From Hoeflea marina (GTDB lineage Bacteria > Pseudomonadota > Alphaproteobacteria > Rhizobiales > Rhizobiaceae): 64,000 nucleotides of DNA. Shown in pieces: positions 1 through 9,444 of this stretch (positions are counted from its first letter, which is position 1; each line of letters opens with the position of its first letter). The translations under genes and the position numbers were made by a program. Under the pieces are notes generated by a model. The model did not search any database. It worked only from the letters and a program-made list of their open reading frames with translations, and was not told the origin of the DNA. Location: contig NZ_QGTR01000001.1 of assembly GCF_003182275.1 (NCBI RefSeq), positions 720,130 through 784,129 of the forward strand, given 5' to 3'.

Positions 1-172
1 CAAGGAAACCACCATGGATCCGAAGAAGCGGACCCTGCTCAAGGTCGCCATCGACATATCCGATCCGGAATCCACTCGCGATGCCGTTGATGCCCTGATG
101 GGGACGCGGGCCGATGCGCGCTTCCGCTTCATCCAGGAACATGCCGAATTCGCGGAGAATCTTGACATCTGA
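1..172 (+). CDS. parE: DNA topoisomerase IV subunit B, C-terminal end (partial)
   Basis: The reading frame is open from the window edge to a TGA at 170-172 and gives the last ~56 residues of a type II topoisomerase B subunit. The family's C-terminal signature is visible: an ETTMDP segment, then RTLLKV, then an LMG motif and a closing FIQEHAEFAENLDI. These lie in the Toprim/C-terminal region of the ATPase subunit, which with ParC decatenates daughter chromosomes. GyrB ends in a similar way, so ParE is preferred only because the tail resembles alphaproteobacterial ParE more than GyrB. The ATPase domain lies outside the window. Confidence 0.7.
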   Translation, partial: KETTMDPKKRTLLKVAIDISDPESTRDAVDALMGTRADARFRFIQEHAEFAENLDI

Positions 173-313
173 GGTGTGCCACAGCGCCTCCGAAAATATC
201 TTCGGCGGGACGCGCCCGCCCCTATGATTTTCGCTCCGCTCTGTCAGAGTGAACCGTTCGCCGCCGCAACGCCCGCACCGGGTGGCCGCGCGCCGGGCAG
301 CAACGGGGGCAGC

Positions 314-691
314 ATGACGACAGGCGGGCGATTTTTCGGTATGGCCATGATCGCGGTTGGATTGCTGATGCCGGCCTCCGGCGCTGCAGCGGCTGACAAT
401 TACGGCGCCATTGCCTATTCACGAACCTCGGGCGCCCGCGCCTATTCGCACGATTATTCGACCCGTGCCGGCGCCGAAACCCGTGCGCTTGGCGAATGCC
501 GCGCCCGAGGCCGGGGCTGCAAGATCGTCACATGGTACAGGAATGCCTGCGGCGCGCTTGCCTCCGGGCCGGATGGCTGGGGCGCCTCCTGGTCCAGTTC
601 CCGGCGGGCGGCAGAGAACAAGGCACTGGCGAAATGTTCAACCTATTCCTACAGCTGCGGGGTGCTGGTCTGGAGCTGCACCACGCGCTGA
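314..691 (+). CDS. Secreted DUF4189-like small protein
   Basis: A 125-residue protein when started at the ATG at 314, which puts a clear signal peptide first: a basic start, a hydrophobic core around residues 8-20 and an ASGAAAA cleavage region. The mature part has the DUF4189 pattern: NYGAIAYS near the start, repeated alanine-rich stretches (GAETRALGEC, AENKALAKC) and paired cysteines likely to form disulfides. The function of the family is unknown; members are exported. A longer frame from 176 exists but would bury the signal peptide. It is a single gene after the topoisomerase gene. Confidence 0.7.
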   Translation: MTTGGRFFGMAMIAVGLLMPASGAAAADNYGAIAYSRTSGARAYSHDYSTRAGAETRALGECRARGRGCKIVTWYRNACGALASGPDGWGASWSSSRRAAENKALAKCSTYSYSCGVLVWSCTTR

Positions 692-728
692 CCCGCGATG
701 GCCCGCGCCTCCAACGGAGTCACCTCGC

Positions 729-1868
729 TCATGCCGCCTGGGCAGCCAGCGCGGTAGCGTAGTCGCGCGAGCCCTGCCGGGTCCAGGCGTGCTGCATGGA
801 TTCGACGAGGCGCAGCAGATCCCGGATCGCCGGCCGGTCTCGCGCAAAGTCGCCGTGGCGCGCGATGAGCCGTGCGGCGATGGCGCCGGCGTCTGCCGGG
901 CCGCCCCTTCTCGAGGCTTCGCGCCACATCAGCGTCGCCGACACGAACACCGTCGCCAGATCGCCATCGAGACCGATCGCGCGGTACAGCGCCCGCATTC
1001 CTGTCTCGCGTCCGTCGACCAGAATGCCCCTAACCCGGTTCTCGCCGAGCCCCGACAGTGCCACGACGGCGGCAGCAAAGAAGTCGACATTGCCCGCGCA
1101 CAGGCCGTGCATCAGGAAGGCCGGCGTCAGCCGCCCGGTGATTCTGAGGTGTTCCACCAACGCAGGCAGTTCGGCGAGATCGACGGTTTCAGCGAGCCTC
1201 AGCGTCGCGTTCACGCAGGCCTCGTCCGTGACCATCAGCACCCGGTCGCTGCCGATGGCCGTGCGCACCAGACCGAAACCCGCAAGTGCCGCCCCGACCT
1301 TTTCCACCAGGCCCTGGCGGACGGCACATGGCAGATCCGGGCGTTCAAACAAAAGGCTGCGGATCTCGGCATTGTCACCGAAGCGTTCGGCGATTCGGCG
1401 CAGCGAAATCCTGGCGATGCTCGCCTCGGCGTTCTCCAGAAGATCGGCGACGGCCGCAGCCGAGCCGACCTCGGCAAGCGCCGCGCAGATCGACACGCCG
1501 AGCGGACGACGGAAGGCGACGATCTGCTGCAGCAGGGAGCGCCCGCCCGCGACCAGGTCGACGAGATCGCTCTCTGTCAGCACCGGCGACAGTGCGATCA
1601 CGCGGCTTGCAACCTCGATCTGGTCGCTGGCCAGGGCCAGGATGACACTTCTCGGCGCCCTGTCGCTGTGTGCCAACCCCTCGGCAAGGGCAATTCTAAC
1701 CTTCGGCGAGGGATCCTCAAGCAGGAAAGCGAGAGCCGCCGCCGCCGCCATCGCCTCGTTGCCCTGCATCCGTCCGTCGGAATAGGCCTGCGCCAGAGCG
1801 AAGGCCGCGCGCGCCCTGTCGCCGGTCTTGGCGGTTTCGGACCATTTGAGGAAGGACTGCACGATCAT
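729..1868 (-). CDS. DUF2336 domain-containing protein
   Basis: A 379-residue soluble protein rich in alanine and leucine with a HEAT-like helical repeat character, matching the alphaproteobacterial DUF2336 family. Recognisable pieces are VRIALAEGLAHSDRAPR, LALASDQIEVASRV and ISLRRIAERFGD. The family has no established activity; some relatives sit near cell-cycle or signalling genes. No membrane segment is seen. It is transcribed leftward, convergent with the DUF4189 gene, and its start faces the MaoC gene. Confidence 0.7.
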   Translation of the reverse strand: MIVQSFLKWSETAKTGDRARAAFALAQAYSDGRMQGNEAMAAAAALAFLLEDPSPKVRIALAEGLAHSDRAPRSVILALASDQIEVASRVIALSPVLTESDLVDLVAGGRSLLQQIVAFRRPLGVSICAALAEVGSAAAVADLLENAEASIARISLRRIAERFGDNAEIRSLLFERPDLPCAVRQGLVEKVGAALAGFGLVRTAIGSDRVLMVTDEACVNATLRLAETVDLAELPALVEHLRITGRLTPAFLMHGLCAGNVDFFAAAVVALSGLGENRVRGILVDGRETGMRALYRAIGLDGDLATVFVSATLMWREASRRGGPADAGAIAARLIARHGDFARDRPAIRDLLRLVESMQHAWTRQGSRDYATALAAQAA

Positions 1869-2043
1869 GAGGGTACCCGGATCACAAAACTCTTGGGCCT
1901 CACGCTAGAGCCAAATGGTTTACGATCGGTTCACCATGTTTGTTAAGTCCGTCAAAACGATCCAGGACGGGGACTGGGGTGCTTGCGCCCTCGCCCGTCA
2001 ACGGTCAAGACTGGCGCATGGATCTGCTGGATGGAGAAGCGGC

Positions 2044-2499
2044 ATGGGCGGTTTGTATCTCGAGGAGTTTGAACCCGGTCTCGTATTCGAGCACTCGCTG
2101 CGCCGCACGGTGACCGAGGCTGACAACATGATGTTCTCCAACATGACGCTCAATCCGCAGCCGCTTCACATCGATCACGATTTCGCAGCCAAGTCGGAAT
2201 GGGGCAAGCCGCTGGTCAATTCGCTGTTCACCCTCGGGCTCATGATCGGCATCTCGGTCAACGACACGACCATCGGCACGACCATCGGCAATCTCGGCAT
2301 GACCGACGTCACCTTTCCGCATCCGCTGTTTCACGGCGATACCGTGCGGGTCGAGACGAAGGTGCTCACCGTGCGTGCCTCGCAATCCAGGCCGGACCGC
2401 GGCATCGTCGAATTCGAGCACCAGGCCTTCAATCAGAACGGTCTGCTCGTCGCGCGCTGCGTGCGCCAGGCGATGATGATGAAGCGACCGGTCGCATGA
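2044..2499 (+). CDS. MaoC-family (R)-specific enoyl-CoA hydratase
   Basis: A 151-residue hot-dog-fold hydratase. The start at 2044 is preferred over upstream in-frame codons because a GGAGAAG sequence lies just before it and the protein then has normal family length. A MaoC-like catalytic Asp/His pair is visible in NPQPLHIDHDFA, followed by the FPHPLFHGDTVRVET segment. It would hydrate a short- or branched-chain enoyl-CoA. Its stop overlaps the start of the downstream lyase gene (ATGA at 2496-2499), so the two are translationally coupled and probably act in sequence: hydration, then C-C cleavage of the resulting 3-hydroxyacyl-CoA. Confidence 0.85.
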   Translation: MGGLYLEEFEPGLVFEHSLRRTVTEADNMMFSNMTLNPQPLHIDHDFAAKSEWGKPLVNSLFTLGLMIGISVNDTTIGTTIGNLGMTDVTFPHPLFHGDTVRVETKVLTVRASQSRPDRGIVEFEHQAFNQNGLLVARCVRQAMMMKRPVA

Positions 2500-3395
2500 T
2501 GCGCTCGCTGCTTTTCGTTCCCGGCGATTCCGAGCGCAAACAGCAGAAGGCGGCGGACTCCGGCGCCGATGGGCTCATTCTCGATCTCGAGGATTCGGTT
2601 TCCACGGCGCGCAAGCAGGAAGCCCGCGAGCAGGTGTCGCGCTACCTCCGATCGGCCCAACGCGGCGCCGGCCACCCGGTTCTTGTGGTGCGCGTCAATG
2701 CGCTCGACACCGGACTCACCGATGACGATCTTGACGCTGTGATTGCCGCCCGCCCCGACGCGATCCTTTTCCCCAAAGCAGCCAATGGCGCCGCCCTGCA
2801 GGATCTCGGCGCCCGCATCGCCGTGCGTGAGGCTCTTGCCGGACTTCCCGAGGGCAGCGTCCGGATTCATGCGCTGATGACCGAGACGGCCCATGGCGCG
2901 CTCCATGCGGCGAGCTTTGCCGCCAAGACCGCACGGCTGACGGCGCTGACCTGGGGTGCCGAAGATCTGGCCGCCGATATCGGCGCCTCTGCCAATCGCG
3001 ACGAGGACGGGCGCTACACCGACGTCTTCCGAATGGTGCGGGCGCTGACCATTCTTGCTGCGGCCAATGCCGCGGTCGACGCCATCGACACGGTGTTCAC
3101 CGATTTCCAGGATCCCGAAGGTCTTGAGCGGGAATGCCGTGCCGCCGCTCGCGACGGCTTCTCCGGCAAGATGGCGATCCACCCGGGTCAGGTCGAGATC
3201 ATCAACCGGGCGTTCACGCCGCATCCCGACGATGTCGCCCGCGCCGTCCGCATCCTGGCGCTGTTTGCCGCCGCCGGCCCCGATGCCGGCGTGCTGTCGC
3301 TCGACGGCCGGATGCTGGATCGCCCGCATCTCAGGCAGGCCGAACGCATTGCCCGCCGCGCCGGTCTCGAACCGTCGAACCTGCCGCCGGCCTGA
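2496..3395 (+). CDS. HpcH/HpaI (CitE-like) CoA ester lyase
   Basis: A 299-residue TIM-barrel lyase. The opening RSLLFVPGDSERK, the LILDLED motif with Mg-binding acidic residues, LTWGAEDLAADIGA and GFSGKMAIHPGQVEIIN are all signatures of the CitE/citramalyl-CoA/malyl-CoA lyase family. The start at 2496 overlaps the MaoC stop. No citD or citF is present, so it is not part of a citrate lyase complex. A malyl-, citramalyl- or methylmalyl-CoA type substrate is likely, but the exact acyl-CoA cannot be read from sequence. A paralogue lies at 62186-63031. Confidence 0.85.
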   Translation: MMRSLLFVPGDSERKQQKAADSGADGLILDLEDSVSTARKQEAREQVSRYLRSAQRGAGHPVLVVRVNALDTGLTDDDLDAVIAARPDAILFPKAANGAALQDLGARIAVREALAGLPEGSVRIHALMTETAHGALHAASFAAKTARLTALTWGAEDLAADIGASANRDEDGRYTDVFRMVRALTILAAANAAVDAIDTVFTDFQDPEGLERECRAAARDGFSGKMAIHPGQVEIINRAFTPHPDDVARAVRILALFAAAGPDAGVLSLDGRMLDRPHLRQAERIARRAGLEPSNLPPA

Positions 3396-3523
3396 AATCC
3401 GTCTGTGTCGATTCGGTGTGCGGGATTCGCCCCAGCTTCCGGCAGCGATGCATGGCAAGACCCGGAGACCGCTGCAGCCTGCGGGCGACAAGCATCAGAC
3501 CGCCGGCCGCGGTGCCAAGCGCT

Positions 3524-4135
3524 TCAGTCCTTCGGCCAGAGCGGCCGGGTCATGCGGAACACGTCGGCGGCATCCGCATAGTCGCGGTAGCCGAGCCGCG
3601 CCACGGGAGCAGCCAGGGCCATGTCGATCATGCCGTCCTTCAGCACCGTCTCGTCGATGTGGATGCCGACCACCTGCGCGATGACCATGGTCGATTCCGA
3701 GGCGACGCCCTGCAATCCCTTCAGCGGCACGATGTCTGTCACCCGGCATTCGAGCGCCGCATAGGCCTCGGCCACGAATGGCGCGTCAATCAGCTGCCCC
3801 TCGGACATGCCGAGCCCGGCGAAGGTGAATTCGCTCGTTCCGTAGGGTGCGTTGACCGAGGAGGCATTCATCTGCTCGGCCAGCGCGCGGCCGACGAGAC
3901 TGGCGGTGAAAACGCCGGTCTCCTCGCAATTGCGCAGGCTGTCCTTGCGGCCGGCCGAGGAGAACATGACCATCTTCGGGCTGTCGGAGATGGCGTTGAA
4001 GAACGAATAGGGGCCGAGATTGACCGAACCGTCGCGGCCGCGGGTGCCGATCCAGCCGATCGGGCGCGGCGAGACGATCGCCTTGAAGGGATCATGGGGC
4101 AGCCCGTGGGCATTGCCGGCAGTGCCATAGAACAT
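3524..4135 (-). CDS. Flavin reductase family protein (FMN-binding split barrel)
   Basis: A 203-residue protein with the flavin reductase-like split-barrel pattern: DPFKAIVSPRPIGWIGT near the N-terminus and LGPYSFFNAISDSPKMVMF. Members bind FMN and use NAD(P)H to supply reduced flavin or reduce small substrates. The ATG at 4135 shares one base with the TGA of the upstream nitroreductase gene (TGATG), so the two flavoproteins are translationally coupled. Substrate unknown. Confidence 0.85.
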   Translation of the reverse strand: MFYGTAGNAHGLPHDPFKAIVSPRPIGWIGTRGRDGSVNLGPYSFFNAISDSPKMVMFSSAGRKDSLRNCEETGVFTASLVGRALAEQMNASSVNAPYGTSEFTFAGLGMSEGQLIDAPFVAEAYAALECRVTDIVPLKGLQGVASESTMVIAQVVGIHIDETVLKDGMIDMALAAPVARLGYRDYADAADVFRMTRPLWPKD

Positions 4136-4716
4136 CACGCGTCCCCATAGAATGTGACCAGGCTGTCGACGTCGGGGCGCGGTCGCTCGAACGGCGGCAC
4201 GGTCGGAGTGCCGATATGGATGAAGCCCGCGACCTTCTCGTCCGGCTTGATGCCAAGCAGCGGATGCACGCTTTCGTCGAAGGCATACCATTCGGTGAGC
4301 CAGTTCGAGCAATAGCCAAGCGCATTGGCGGCCATCAGCAGGTTGAGGCAGACGGCGCCGGCGCTCATCACCTGCTCCCATTCCGGAATCTTGACGTGCG
4401 GCGCGGCGCGCGACAGCACGGCGATCACCACCGGCGCGCGGGTCAGCCGGCTCTTCTCGACCTTGACCATCTCCTCGGAAAGCTCGGGATTGCGCGCCAT
4501 GGCCACGTCGGCCAGCGCCAACGACAGCCGCTCGCGCTCTGCTCCGCGATAGACGGCAAATCGCCATGGCGCCAGCTTGCCGTGATCGGGAACGCGGGTC
4601 GCGAGTTTCAGCATTTCCATGATCTCGTCATGGGAAGGGCCGGGTTCCCCCATCTGGAAGGCGGGGATCGACCGCCGCGTTTGAAGATAGGCCTTGAGTT
4701 CCGGATTGACCGCCAT
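4135..4716 (-). CDS. Nitroreductase family protein (YdjA-like)
   Basis: A 193-residue FMN-dependent nitroreductase. The [10 protein letters not shown] start, the [15 protein letters not shown] flavin-contact segment, [18 protein letters not shown] and the late [18 protein letters not shown] are typical of the short YdjA branch. The start at 4716 is chosen because an AAGAGGA ribosome-binding site precedes it with good spacing; a longer in-frame extension is possible. It is first of a two-gene leftward unit with the flavin reductase. Confidence 0.88.
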   Translation of the reverse strand: MAVNPELKAYLQTRRSIPAFQMGEPGPSHDEIMEMLKLATRVPDHGKLAPWRFAVYRGAERERLSLALADVAMARNPELSEEMVKVEKSRLTRAPVVIAVLSRAAPHVKIPEWEQVMSAGAVCLNLLMAANALGYCSNWLTEWYAFDESVHPLLGIKPDEKVAGFIHIGTPTVPPFERPRPDVDSLVTFYGDA

Positions 4717-4900
4717 AGCGTCCTCTTGCTCGCTTCCAGGTCGCCAGCCTCGGCAAACTGTCAAATGATGATGTCGTGTGTCGCCTGCGGCAGACTTTTC
4801 CCGCCCAGGCCCGTCGGTGTCCAGTAGCAGTCTTGAAATTGCCACGGCAATGGGGTTCAAGTGGCCCCTCGAAGATTGGAAGTCAACCGGGCATCATTGC

Positions 4901-5860
4901 ATGAGATTCACCACGCCGTCCCTGCCCTGCCTGACCGTCATGGCGCTGTTGGCGTGCCATCCGGTGGCGCAGGCGCAGACGGCCTTCGGCGAGCAACCTT
5001 CCGACGGCGTCGCCCTTCCCGGCCTCAGCCAGTACGCGCCGACCAATTCGCCGGAGGCGGCACAGCCCACCAAGCTGCACGATGTGACCATGGAGGCGGT
5101 GTTCAAGGCCGGCGAGGAGCCATTGCGGCAAGGTCTGACCTGGCGGGTGTTCCAGCCGATCGCCGGGCCGGACGGCAAGCTGCCGCTGCTCGCCAGCGCC
5201 GAGGGCGGCGTTGCGCATTTCCAGATGCTGCCGGGCGACTATTTCATCCATGTGGCCTTCGGCCGCGCCGGCGTCACCAAGAAGCTCACGGTGCCCGCCA
5301 GCGGTCCGGTGGAGAAGCAGGTGCTGGTGCTGGACGCCGGCGGGTTGGTACTCAACGCCGTCTCCGGCAATGACATGCGCATTCCTCCCTCGCAGCTGCG
5401 CTTCAACATCTACAAGGCAGAGGACACGGTCGACGACGACCGGCAACTGGTGGTCGAGGATGTCAGGCCCGGCACCATCGTCCGGCTCAACACCGGCACC
5501 TATCACATCGTCTCCGACTACGGCACGGTCAATGCCTCGATCCGCTCCGACATCCGCGTGGAAGCCGGAAAGCTGACCGAAGCGGTGATCCAGCATCGTG
5601 CAGCGCAGCTGACGCTCAAGCTCGTCGCCGAACCGGGCGGCGAGGCCATTGCCGACACCGCCTGGTCGATTCTGACCTCGGGCGGCGACATCGTCTCGGA
5701 ATCCGTGGGCGCCTTCCCGACCATCGTGCTTGCCGAAGGGCGCTACACCGCCGTCGCCCGCAACAAGGACAGGGTCTACCAGCGCGATTTCGAGGTGGTT
5801 TCCGGACAGAATGCGGATGTCGAAGTGCTGCTCAAGGAAGACGCGGGCACACAGGGATAA
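4901..5860 (+). CDS. Exported protein of unknown function, beta-rich
   Basis: A 319-residue protein starting at ATG 4901 with a signal peptide (hydrophobic LTVMALLACHPVAQAQ; a cysteine at position ~19 lacks a clear lipobox). The mature part seems to consist of repeated beta-sandwich units, each with a GDYFIHV- or GTYHIVSDYG-like strand, resembling carboxypeptidase regulatory-like folds. No catalytic residues are recognised. Such proteins are conserved in rhizobia with no assigned role. It is divergent from the nitroreductase gene; the ribosome-binding site is weak. Confidence 0.65.
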   Translation: MRFTTPSLPCLTVMALLACHPVAQAQTAFGEQPSDGVALPGLSQYAPTNSPEAAQPTKLHDVTMEAVFKAGEEPLRQGLTWRVFQPIAGPDGKLPLLASAEGGVAHFQMLPGDYFIHVAFGRAGVTKKLTVPASGPVEKQVLVLDAGGLVLNAVSGNDMRIPPSQLRFNIYKAEDTVDDDRQLVVEDVRPGTIVRLNTGTYHIVSDYGTVNASIRSDIRVEAGKLTEAVIQHRAAQLTLKLVAEPGGEAIADTAWSILTSGGDIVSESVGAFPTIVLAEGRYTAVARNKDRVYQRDFEVVSGQNADVEVLLKEDAGTQG

Positions 5861-5875
5861 CGCATCCCCGACAGC

Positions 5876-6712
5876 TCAGCCCGCCCTGGCAATCCTGCCG
5901 CCGCCCCATTGCAGCGAGAACACCGCGCCGTGCAGAGTTGCCAGCAGCACCTTGCGATCGGCGATGGCTGCGAGGTGGTCGGCATCGAGCACCGGGCCGA
6001 CGCGGGCGGAAATGGTCGAGCCGGAGAGCTTCTGGAACTCACGGATCAGCAGCGAGATCCGGAGCGTCATCGACACCCGGCTGGCGAGATGGAACAGCCG
6101 GCCGTTCTGGCCCTCGAAGTGCACCGGTATCACCGAGGCGCGCGCGAGCTGCACCAGCCGGGCCGGAAACATCTTCCACGGCAGGTCGACCGCATCGCCG
6201 AAACCCTTCGGCGCGGTGGCGACGCCGCCGGCGGGAAACACCACCACCGTGACGCCCTGCTTGAGCAGCCGGACCGCCTCATGCCTGGTAGCCATGTTCA
6301 TTGCCAGCGCCTCACGCGTTTCGTCAAACGAGATCGGCAGCGCGTAGGGCTCCATTTCCGGGATTTTCATCAGGTCGTTGTTGATCATCACCCGGAACGG
6401 CCGACCGAGCGATTCGGCCATCGCCAGGATGGCGATGCCGTCGCCGATGCCGAAGGGGTGGTTGGCGACCATCACCAGCGGACCGTCGGGCAGGTTGGCG
6501 GGAGGCCAGGCGCCCTTGAGGTCTAGCCCGACATGGATGAGATCGAGCAGCCTGCCGAACACGCGCGTCTCACCGGGCACGAGGTCGCGGCGCCAGACCT
6601 CGTAGAGCCTGGCGTAGCGGTCGCGGCCGGAAAGGCCCTCGATGGAACGGATCAGCCAGCGTTTGAAGCGCGTCTGGTTGGCGTTGGCATAGCTGAGTTC
6701 TTCAAACCGCAT
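5876..6712 (-). CDS. Lysophospholipid acyltransferase family protein (PlsC-like)
   Basis: A 278-residue protein with acyltransferase features: VMVANHPFGIGDG contains the NHxxxxxD catalytic motif (with P/F variation), VVVFPAGGVATAP is the FPxGxxS-like glycerol-3-phosphate motif region, and ARASVIPVHFEG is the IPV motif. Relatives acylate lysophospholipids, hemolysins or ornithine lipids. The start at 6712 is the first Met giving family-like length. It is convergent with the upstream exported protein and lies downstream of thrS on the same strand with a ~120-base gap. Confidence 0.8.
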   Translation of the reverse strand: MRFEELSYANANQTRFKRWLIRSIEGLSGRDRYARLYEVWRRDLVPGETRVFGRLLDLIHVGLDLKGAWPPANLPDGPLVMVANHPFGIGDGIAILAMAESLGRPFRVMINNDLMKIPEMEPYALPISFDETREALAMNMATRHEAVRLLKQGVTVVVFPAGGVATAPKGFGDAVDLPWKMFPARLVQLARASVIPVHFEGQNGRLFHLASRVSMTLRISLLIREFQKLSGSTISARVGPVLDADHLAAIADRKVLLATLHGAVFSLQWGGGRIARAG

Positions 6713-6830
6713 CCGTGACTCCGCCGGCAGGTTCCGTTTATGACACCTGCATTGCCATCGCGCCGCGACAGTTTGATGACAGCAAAACGGGAGCTTCCGC
6801 TCCCGCCCTGCGCCATCCAGTCGAGAAGCG

Positions 6831-8828
6831 TCAGGCGATCTTCGCCTGACGCGCCGCCCGCGCCGCCTGCCTGCGCAGCACATCCGGCGGCGTCGCTTCC
6901 AGTTCCAGCGTGGCGACCGCCTCGTCGAGCGTCATCTCCACCTGGTCGCGACTGCCGAGCCGGCGCATGTTGACGGTGCCCTCCTCGGCCTCGCGCTTGC
7001 CGAGCACGATGATCACCGGGACCTTGACCACCGAGTGCTCGCGGACCTTGTAGTTGATCTTCTCGTTGCGGAAGTCGGTCTCCACCTGCAGACCCGCGTC
7101 GCGCAACCGCTCGGCCACTTCGGCGCCGTAGGCATCGGCATCCGAGGTGATGGTGGCGACGACGACCTGCAGCGGCGCGATCCACAGCGGCAGGTGGCCG
7201 GCGAAGTTTTCGAGCAGAATGCCGAGGAAGCGCTCCATCGAGCCGCAGATGGCGCGATGGATCATCACCGGCTGGGTCTTGTCCGAGTTCTGGTCGATGT
7301 AGAAGGCGCCGAAGCGCTCCGGCAGGTTGAAGTCGACCTGGGTCGTGCCGCACTGCCATTCGCGGCCGATGGCGTCCTTCAGCGTGTACTCGAACTTCGG
7401 CCCGTAGAACGCGCCCTCGCCTTCGAGAATGCCCGTCGTGATCCGGCCTTCGGATTGTGCCTCGATGGTTTTCAGCACCTCGCCCATGACGCTCTCGGCG
7501 CGATCCCACAGCGCATCGTCGCCGACCCGCTTCTCGGGCCGCGTCGACAGTTTCACCATGATCTCGTTGAAGCCGAAATCGGCGTAGGTCGAAAGAATCA
7601 GGTCGTTGATGCGCAGGCATTCCGCCGCCAGCTGCTCGTCGGTGCAGAAGACATGCGCGTCGTCCTGGGTGAAGCCGCGCACGCGCATCAGCCCGTGCAT
7701 GGCGCCCGATGGCTCGTAGCGGTGCACCAGACCGAACTCGGCCAGCCGGATCGGCAGCTCGCGGTAGGACTTGAGGCCGTGCTTGAAGATCTGGATGTGG
7801 CCCGGACAGTTCATCGGCTTGATGGCGAAGACGCGCTCGTCCTCGGTGTCGTCGCCCGCCGAGGTCGCCGCGAACATGTTCTCGCGGTACCACTGCCAGT
7901 GGCCCGATGTCTCCCACAGGCTCTTGTCGAGCATCTGCGGCGCGTTGACCTCTTCATAGGTACCGGCCAGCCGGCGGCGCATGTAGCTCACCAGCGTCTG
8001 GAAGATGCGCCAGCCCTTGGAATGCCAGAAGACCACGCCCGGGCCCTCTTCCTGGAAATGGAACAGGTCCATCTCGCGGCCGAGCCGGCGGTGATCGCGC
8101 TTCTCGGCTTCGGCCAGCATGTGCAGATAGGCGTCAAGCTCGGCCTGGTCGGCCCAGGCGGTGCCGTAGATGCGCGTCAGCATCGGGTTGTTGGAATCGC
8201 CGCGCCAGTAGGCGCCTGCCACCTTCATCAGCTTGAAGGCGGTGCCGATCTGGCCGGTCGAGGCCATATGCGGCCCGCGGCACATGTCGAACCAGTCGCC
8301 CTGGCGGTAGATCTTGAGATCCTCGGCGGACTTGATCGAATCGACCAGCTCGACCTTGTAGGCCTCGCCCTTGTCCTTGAAGACGCGCCGCGCCTCGTCC
8401 CGCGTCCAGACCTCCTTGGTGAAGGGCTTGTTGCGGTTGATGATCTCCTTCATCTTCTTCTCGATCACGGGCAGGTCTTCCGGCGTGAACGGCTCGTTGC
8501 GGGCGAAATCGTAGTAGAAGCCGTTCTCGATCACCGGGCCGATGGTCACCTGGGTGCCGGGAAACAGCTCCTGCACGGCCTCGGCCATCACGTGCGCTGC
8601 GTCATGCCGGATCAGTTCCAGCGCGCGCGGGTCGGTGCGGGTGACGATTTCGATGCGGCCGTCGCGCACCGGGTCGCTCAGATCGACAAGCTCGCCGTCG
8701 AGCGCGATGGCGACGGCCTTCTTGGACAGCGACTTGGAAATCGATTCGGCAACCGCAAGGCCGGTCGTGCCCGCAGGATATTCGCGAACCGAGCCGTCGG
8801 GAAATGTGAGGGAAATGGCTGTAGCCAT
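6831..8828 (-). CDS. thrS: Threonyl-tRNA synthetase
   Basis: A 665-residue class II synthetase. From the N-terminus: a TGS domain (residues 1-66), the SAD editing domain with the HDAAHVM histidine motif near residue 78, the catalytic core with MNCPGH (zinc Cys), [10 protein letters not shown] (zinc His) and MIHRAICGS (zinc His), and an anticodon-binding domain (WIAPLQVVV onward). It charges tRNA-Thr and edits serine. The start at 8828 has AGGAGAG upstream; earlier in-frame codons are rejected. A ~150-base leader separates it from a structured inverted repeat at 8977-9031. Confidence 0.98.
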   Translation of the reverse strand: MATAISLTFPDGSVREYPAGTTGLAVAESISKSLSKKAVAIALDGELVDLSDPVRDGRIEIVTRTDPRALELIRHDAAHVMAEAVQELFPGTQVTIGPVIENGFYYDFARNEPFTPEDLPVIEKKMKEIINRNKPFTKEVWTRDEARRVFKDKGEAYKVELVDSIKSAEDLKIYRQGDWFDMCRGPHMASTGQIGTAFKLMKVAGAYWRGDSNNPMLTRIYGTAWADQAELDAYLHMLAEAEKRDHRRLGREMDLFHFQEEGPGVVFWHSKGWRIFQTLVSYMRRRLAGTYEEVNAPQMLDKSLWETSGHWQWYRENMFAATSAGDDTEDERVFAIKPMNCPGHIQIFKHGLKSYRELPIRLAEFGLVHRYEPSGAMHGLMRVRGFTQDDAHVFCTDEQLAAECLRINDLILSTYADFGFNEIMVKLSTRPEKRVGDDALWDRAESVMGEVLKTIEAQSEGRITTGILEGEGAFYGPKFEYTLKDAIGREWQCGTTQVDFNLPERFGAFYIDQNSDKTQPVMIHRAICGSMERFLGILLENFAGHLPLWIAPLQVVVATITSDADAYGAEVAERLRDAGLQVETDFRNEKINYKVREHSVVKVPVIIVLGKREAEEGTVNMRRLGSRDQVEMTLDEAVATLELEATPPDVLRRQAARAARQAKIA

Positions 8829-8976
8829 GGCAGTCTCTCCTGATCCAGTCCCGCCAACGAATGCGGGTGGTTGAGTGGATATGGTGTGCGCGCCGCTCAT
8901 AAGGGATTTGCACGAACTGGGCAACCCGGGGATGGTTTGCCTTTACCACGGAACGCACGTATCGGGCACAATGCCA

Positions 8977-9031
8977 GGATTAGCCTCTCCACTCCGGCAT
9001 GAGGGCGGAGGGAGGACGTCCCGGCTAATCC
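8977..9031 (-). promoter_or_regulatory. Nested inverted repeat in the thrS leader
   Basis: The outer arms GGATTAGCC (8977-8985) and GGCTAATCC (9023-9031) are perfectly complementary and enclose a second stem formed by CTCC-A-CTCCG and CGGAG-GGAG. There is no T-tract, so it is not a plain intrinsic terminator. It overlaps the stop codon of the upstream gene and precedes thrS by ~150 bases. It could be a thrS leader element or an mRNA-processing structure. Confidence 0.45.
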
Positions 9032-9441
9032 CAAAATGCCCTTGCAGGATCCGGAAGCTTTGCCAGCACGGCCTCGAAGCTTTCAGGGTCGCAGCCGGAC
9101 CGGATGCTCGCCGCCACGATCCGTCGCGCATCGCGCGGCGCGAGATTGTGATCGCGTCGAACGCCGCGGATCTCCTCGTCGATGTCGGCGACGTCGGCAA
9201 ACGGGCGTCTCGCCTCCTCGGACATCCAGTCCGAGATGAAAATCGCCGAGACGATGGCCGGCAAAACGCCCGCGAACACCAGCGTCTGGTCGGCATCGAG
9301 CCTGCGGCGGAAAACCCGCAGGAAGGCGAACAGCACCGCATAGACCTGGTGCCGGGTGGTCAGGTCCAGCCGCTCCATCAGGTTGACCAGCAGCGCGTCG
9401 AACCTCTGCTGCGCCAGCATGTAGTCCTGAGGCACGGTCAC
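9025..9441 (-). CDS. DUF2267 domain-containing protein
   Basis: A 138-residue soluble helical protein matching DUF2267. The diagnostic region is RHQVYAVLFAFLRVFRRRL, followed by FAGVLPAIVSAIFISDW. The family's function is unknown. Its start lies 3 bases after the yidD stop, on the same strand, so it is likely co-transcribed with yidD and possibly thrS. Confidence 0.75.
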   Translation of the reverse strand: MTVPQDYMLAQQRFDALLVNLMERLDLTTRHQVYAVLFAFLRVFRRRLDADQTLVFAGVLPAIVSAIFISDWMSEEARRPFADVADIDEEIRGVRRDHNLAPRDARRIVAASIRSGCDPESFEAVLAKLPDPARAFWD

Positions 9442-9444
9442 CGC

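Noticed and set aside
411-1946. A 511-codon frame on the plus strand across the DUF4189 and DUF2336 genes
   Set aside because: It crosses two better supported genes, one on each strand, and its translation is low-complexity Arg/Ala/Gly.
2496-3395. Citrate lyase beta subunit
   Set aside because: No citD, citF or citC nearby; the coupled MaoC gene points to a stand-alone CoA-ester lyase.
7035-8843. A 602-codon open frame antisense to thrS
   Set aside because: High GC leaves few stops on the opposite strand. The thrS frame has full domain evidence and the antisense translation matches no family pattern.
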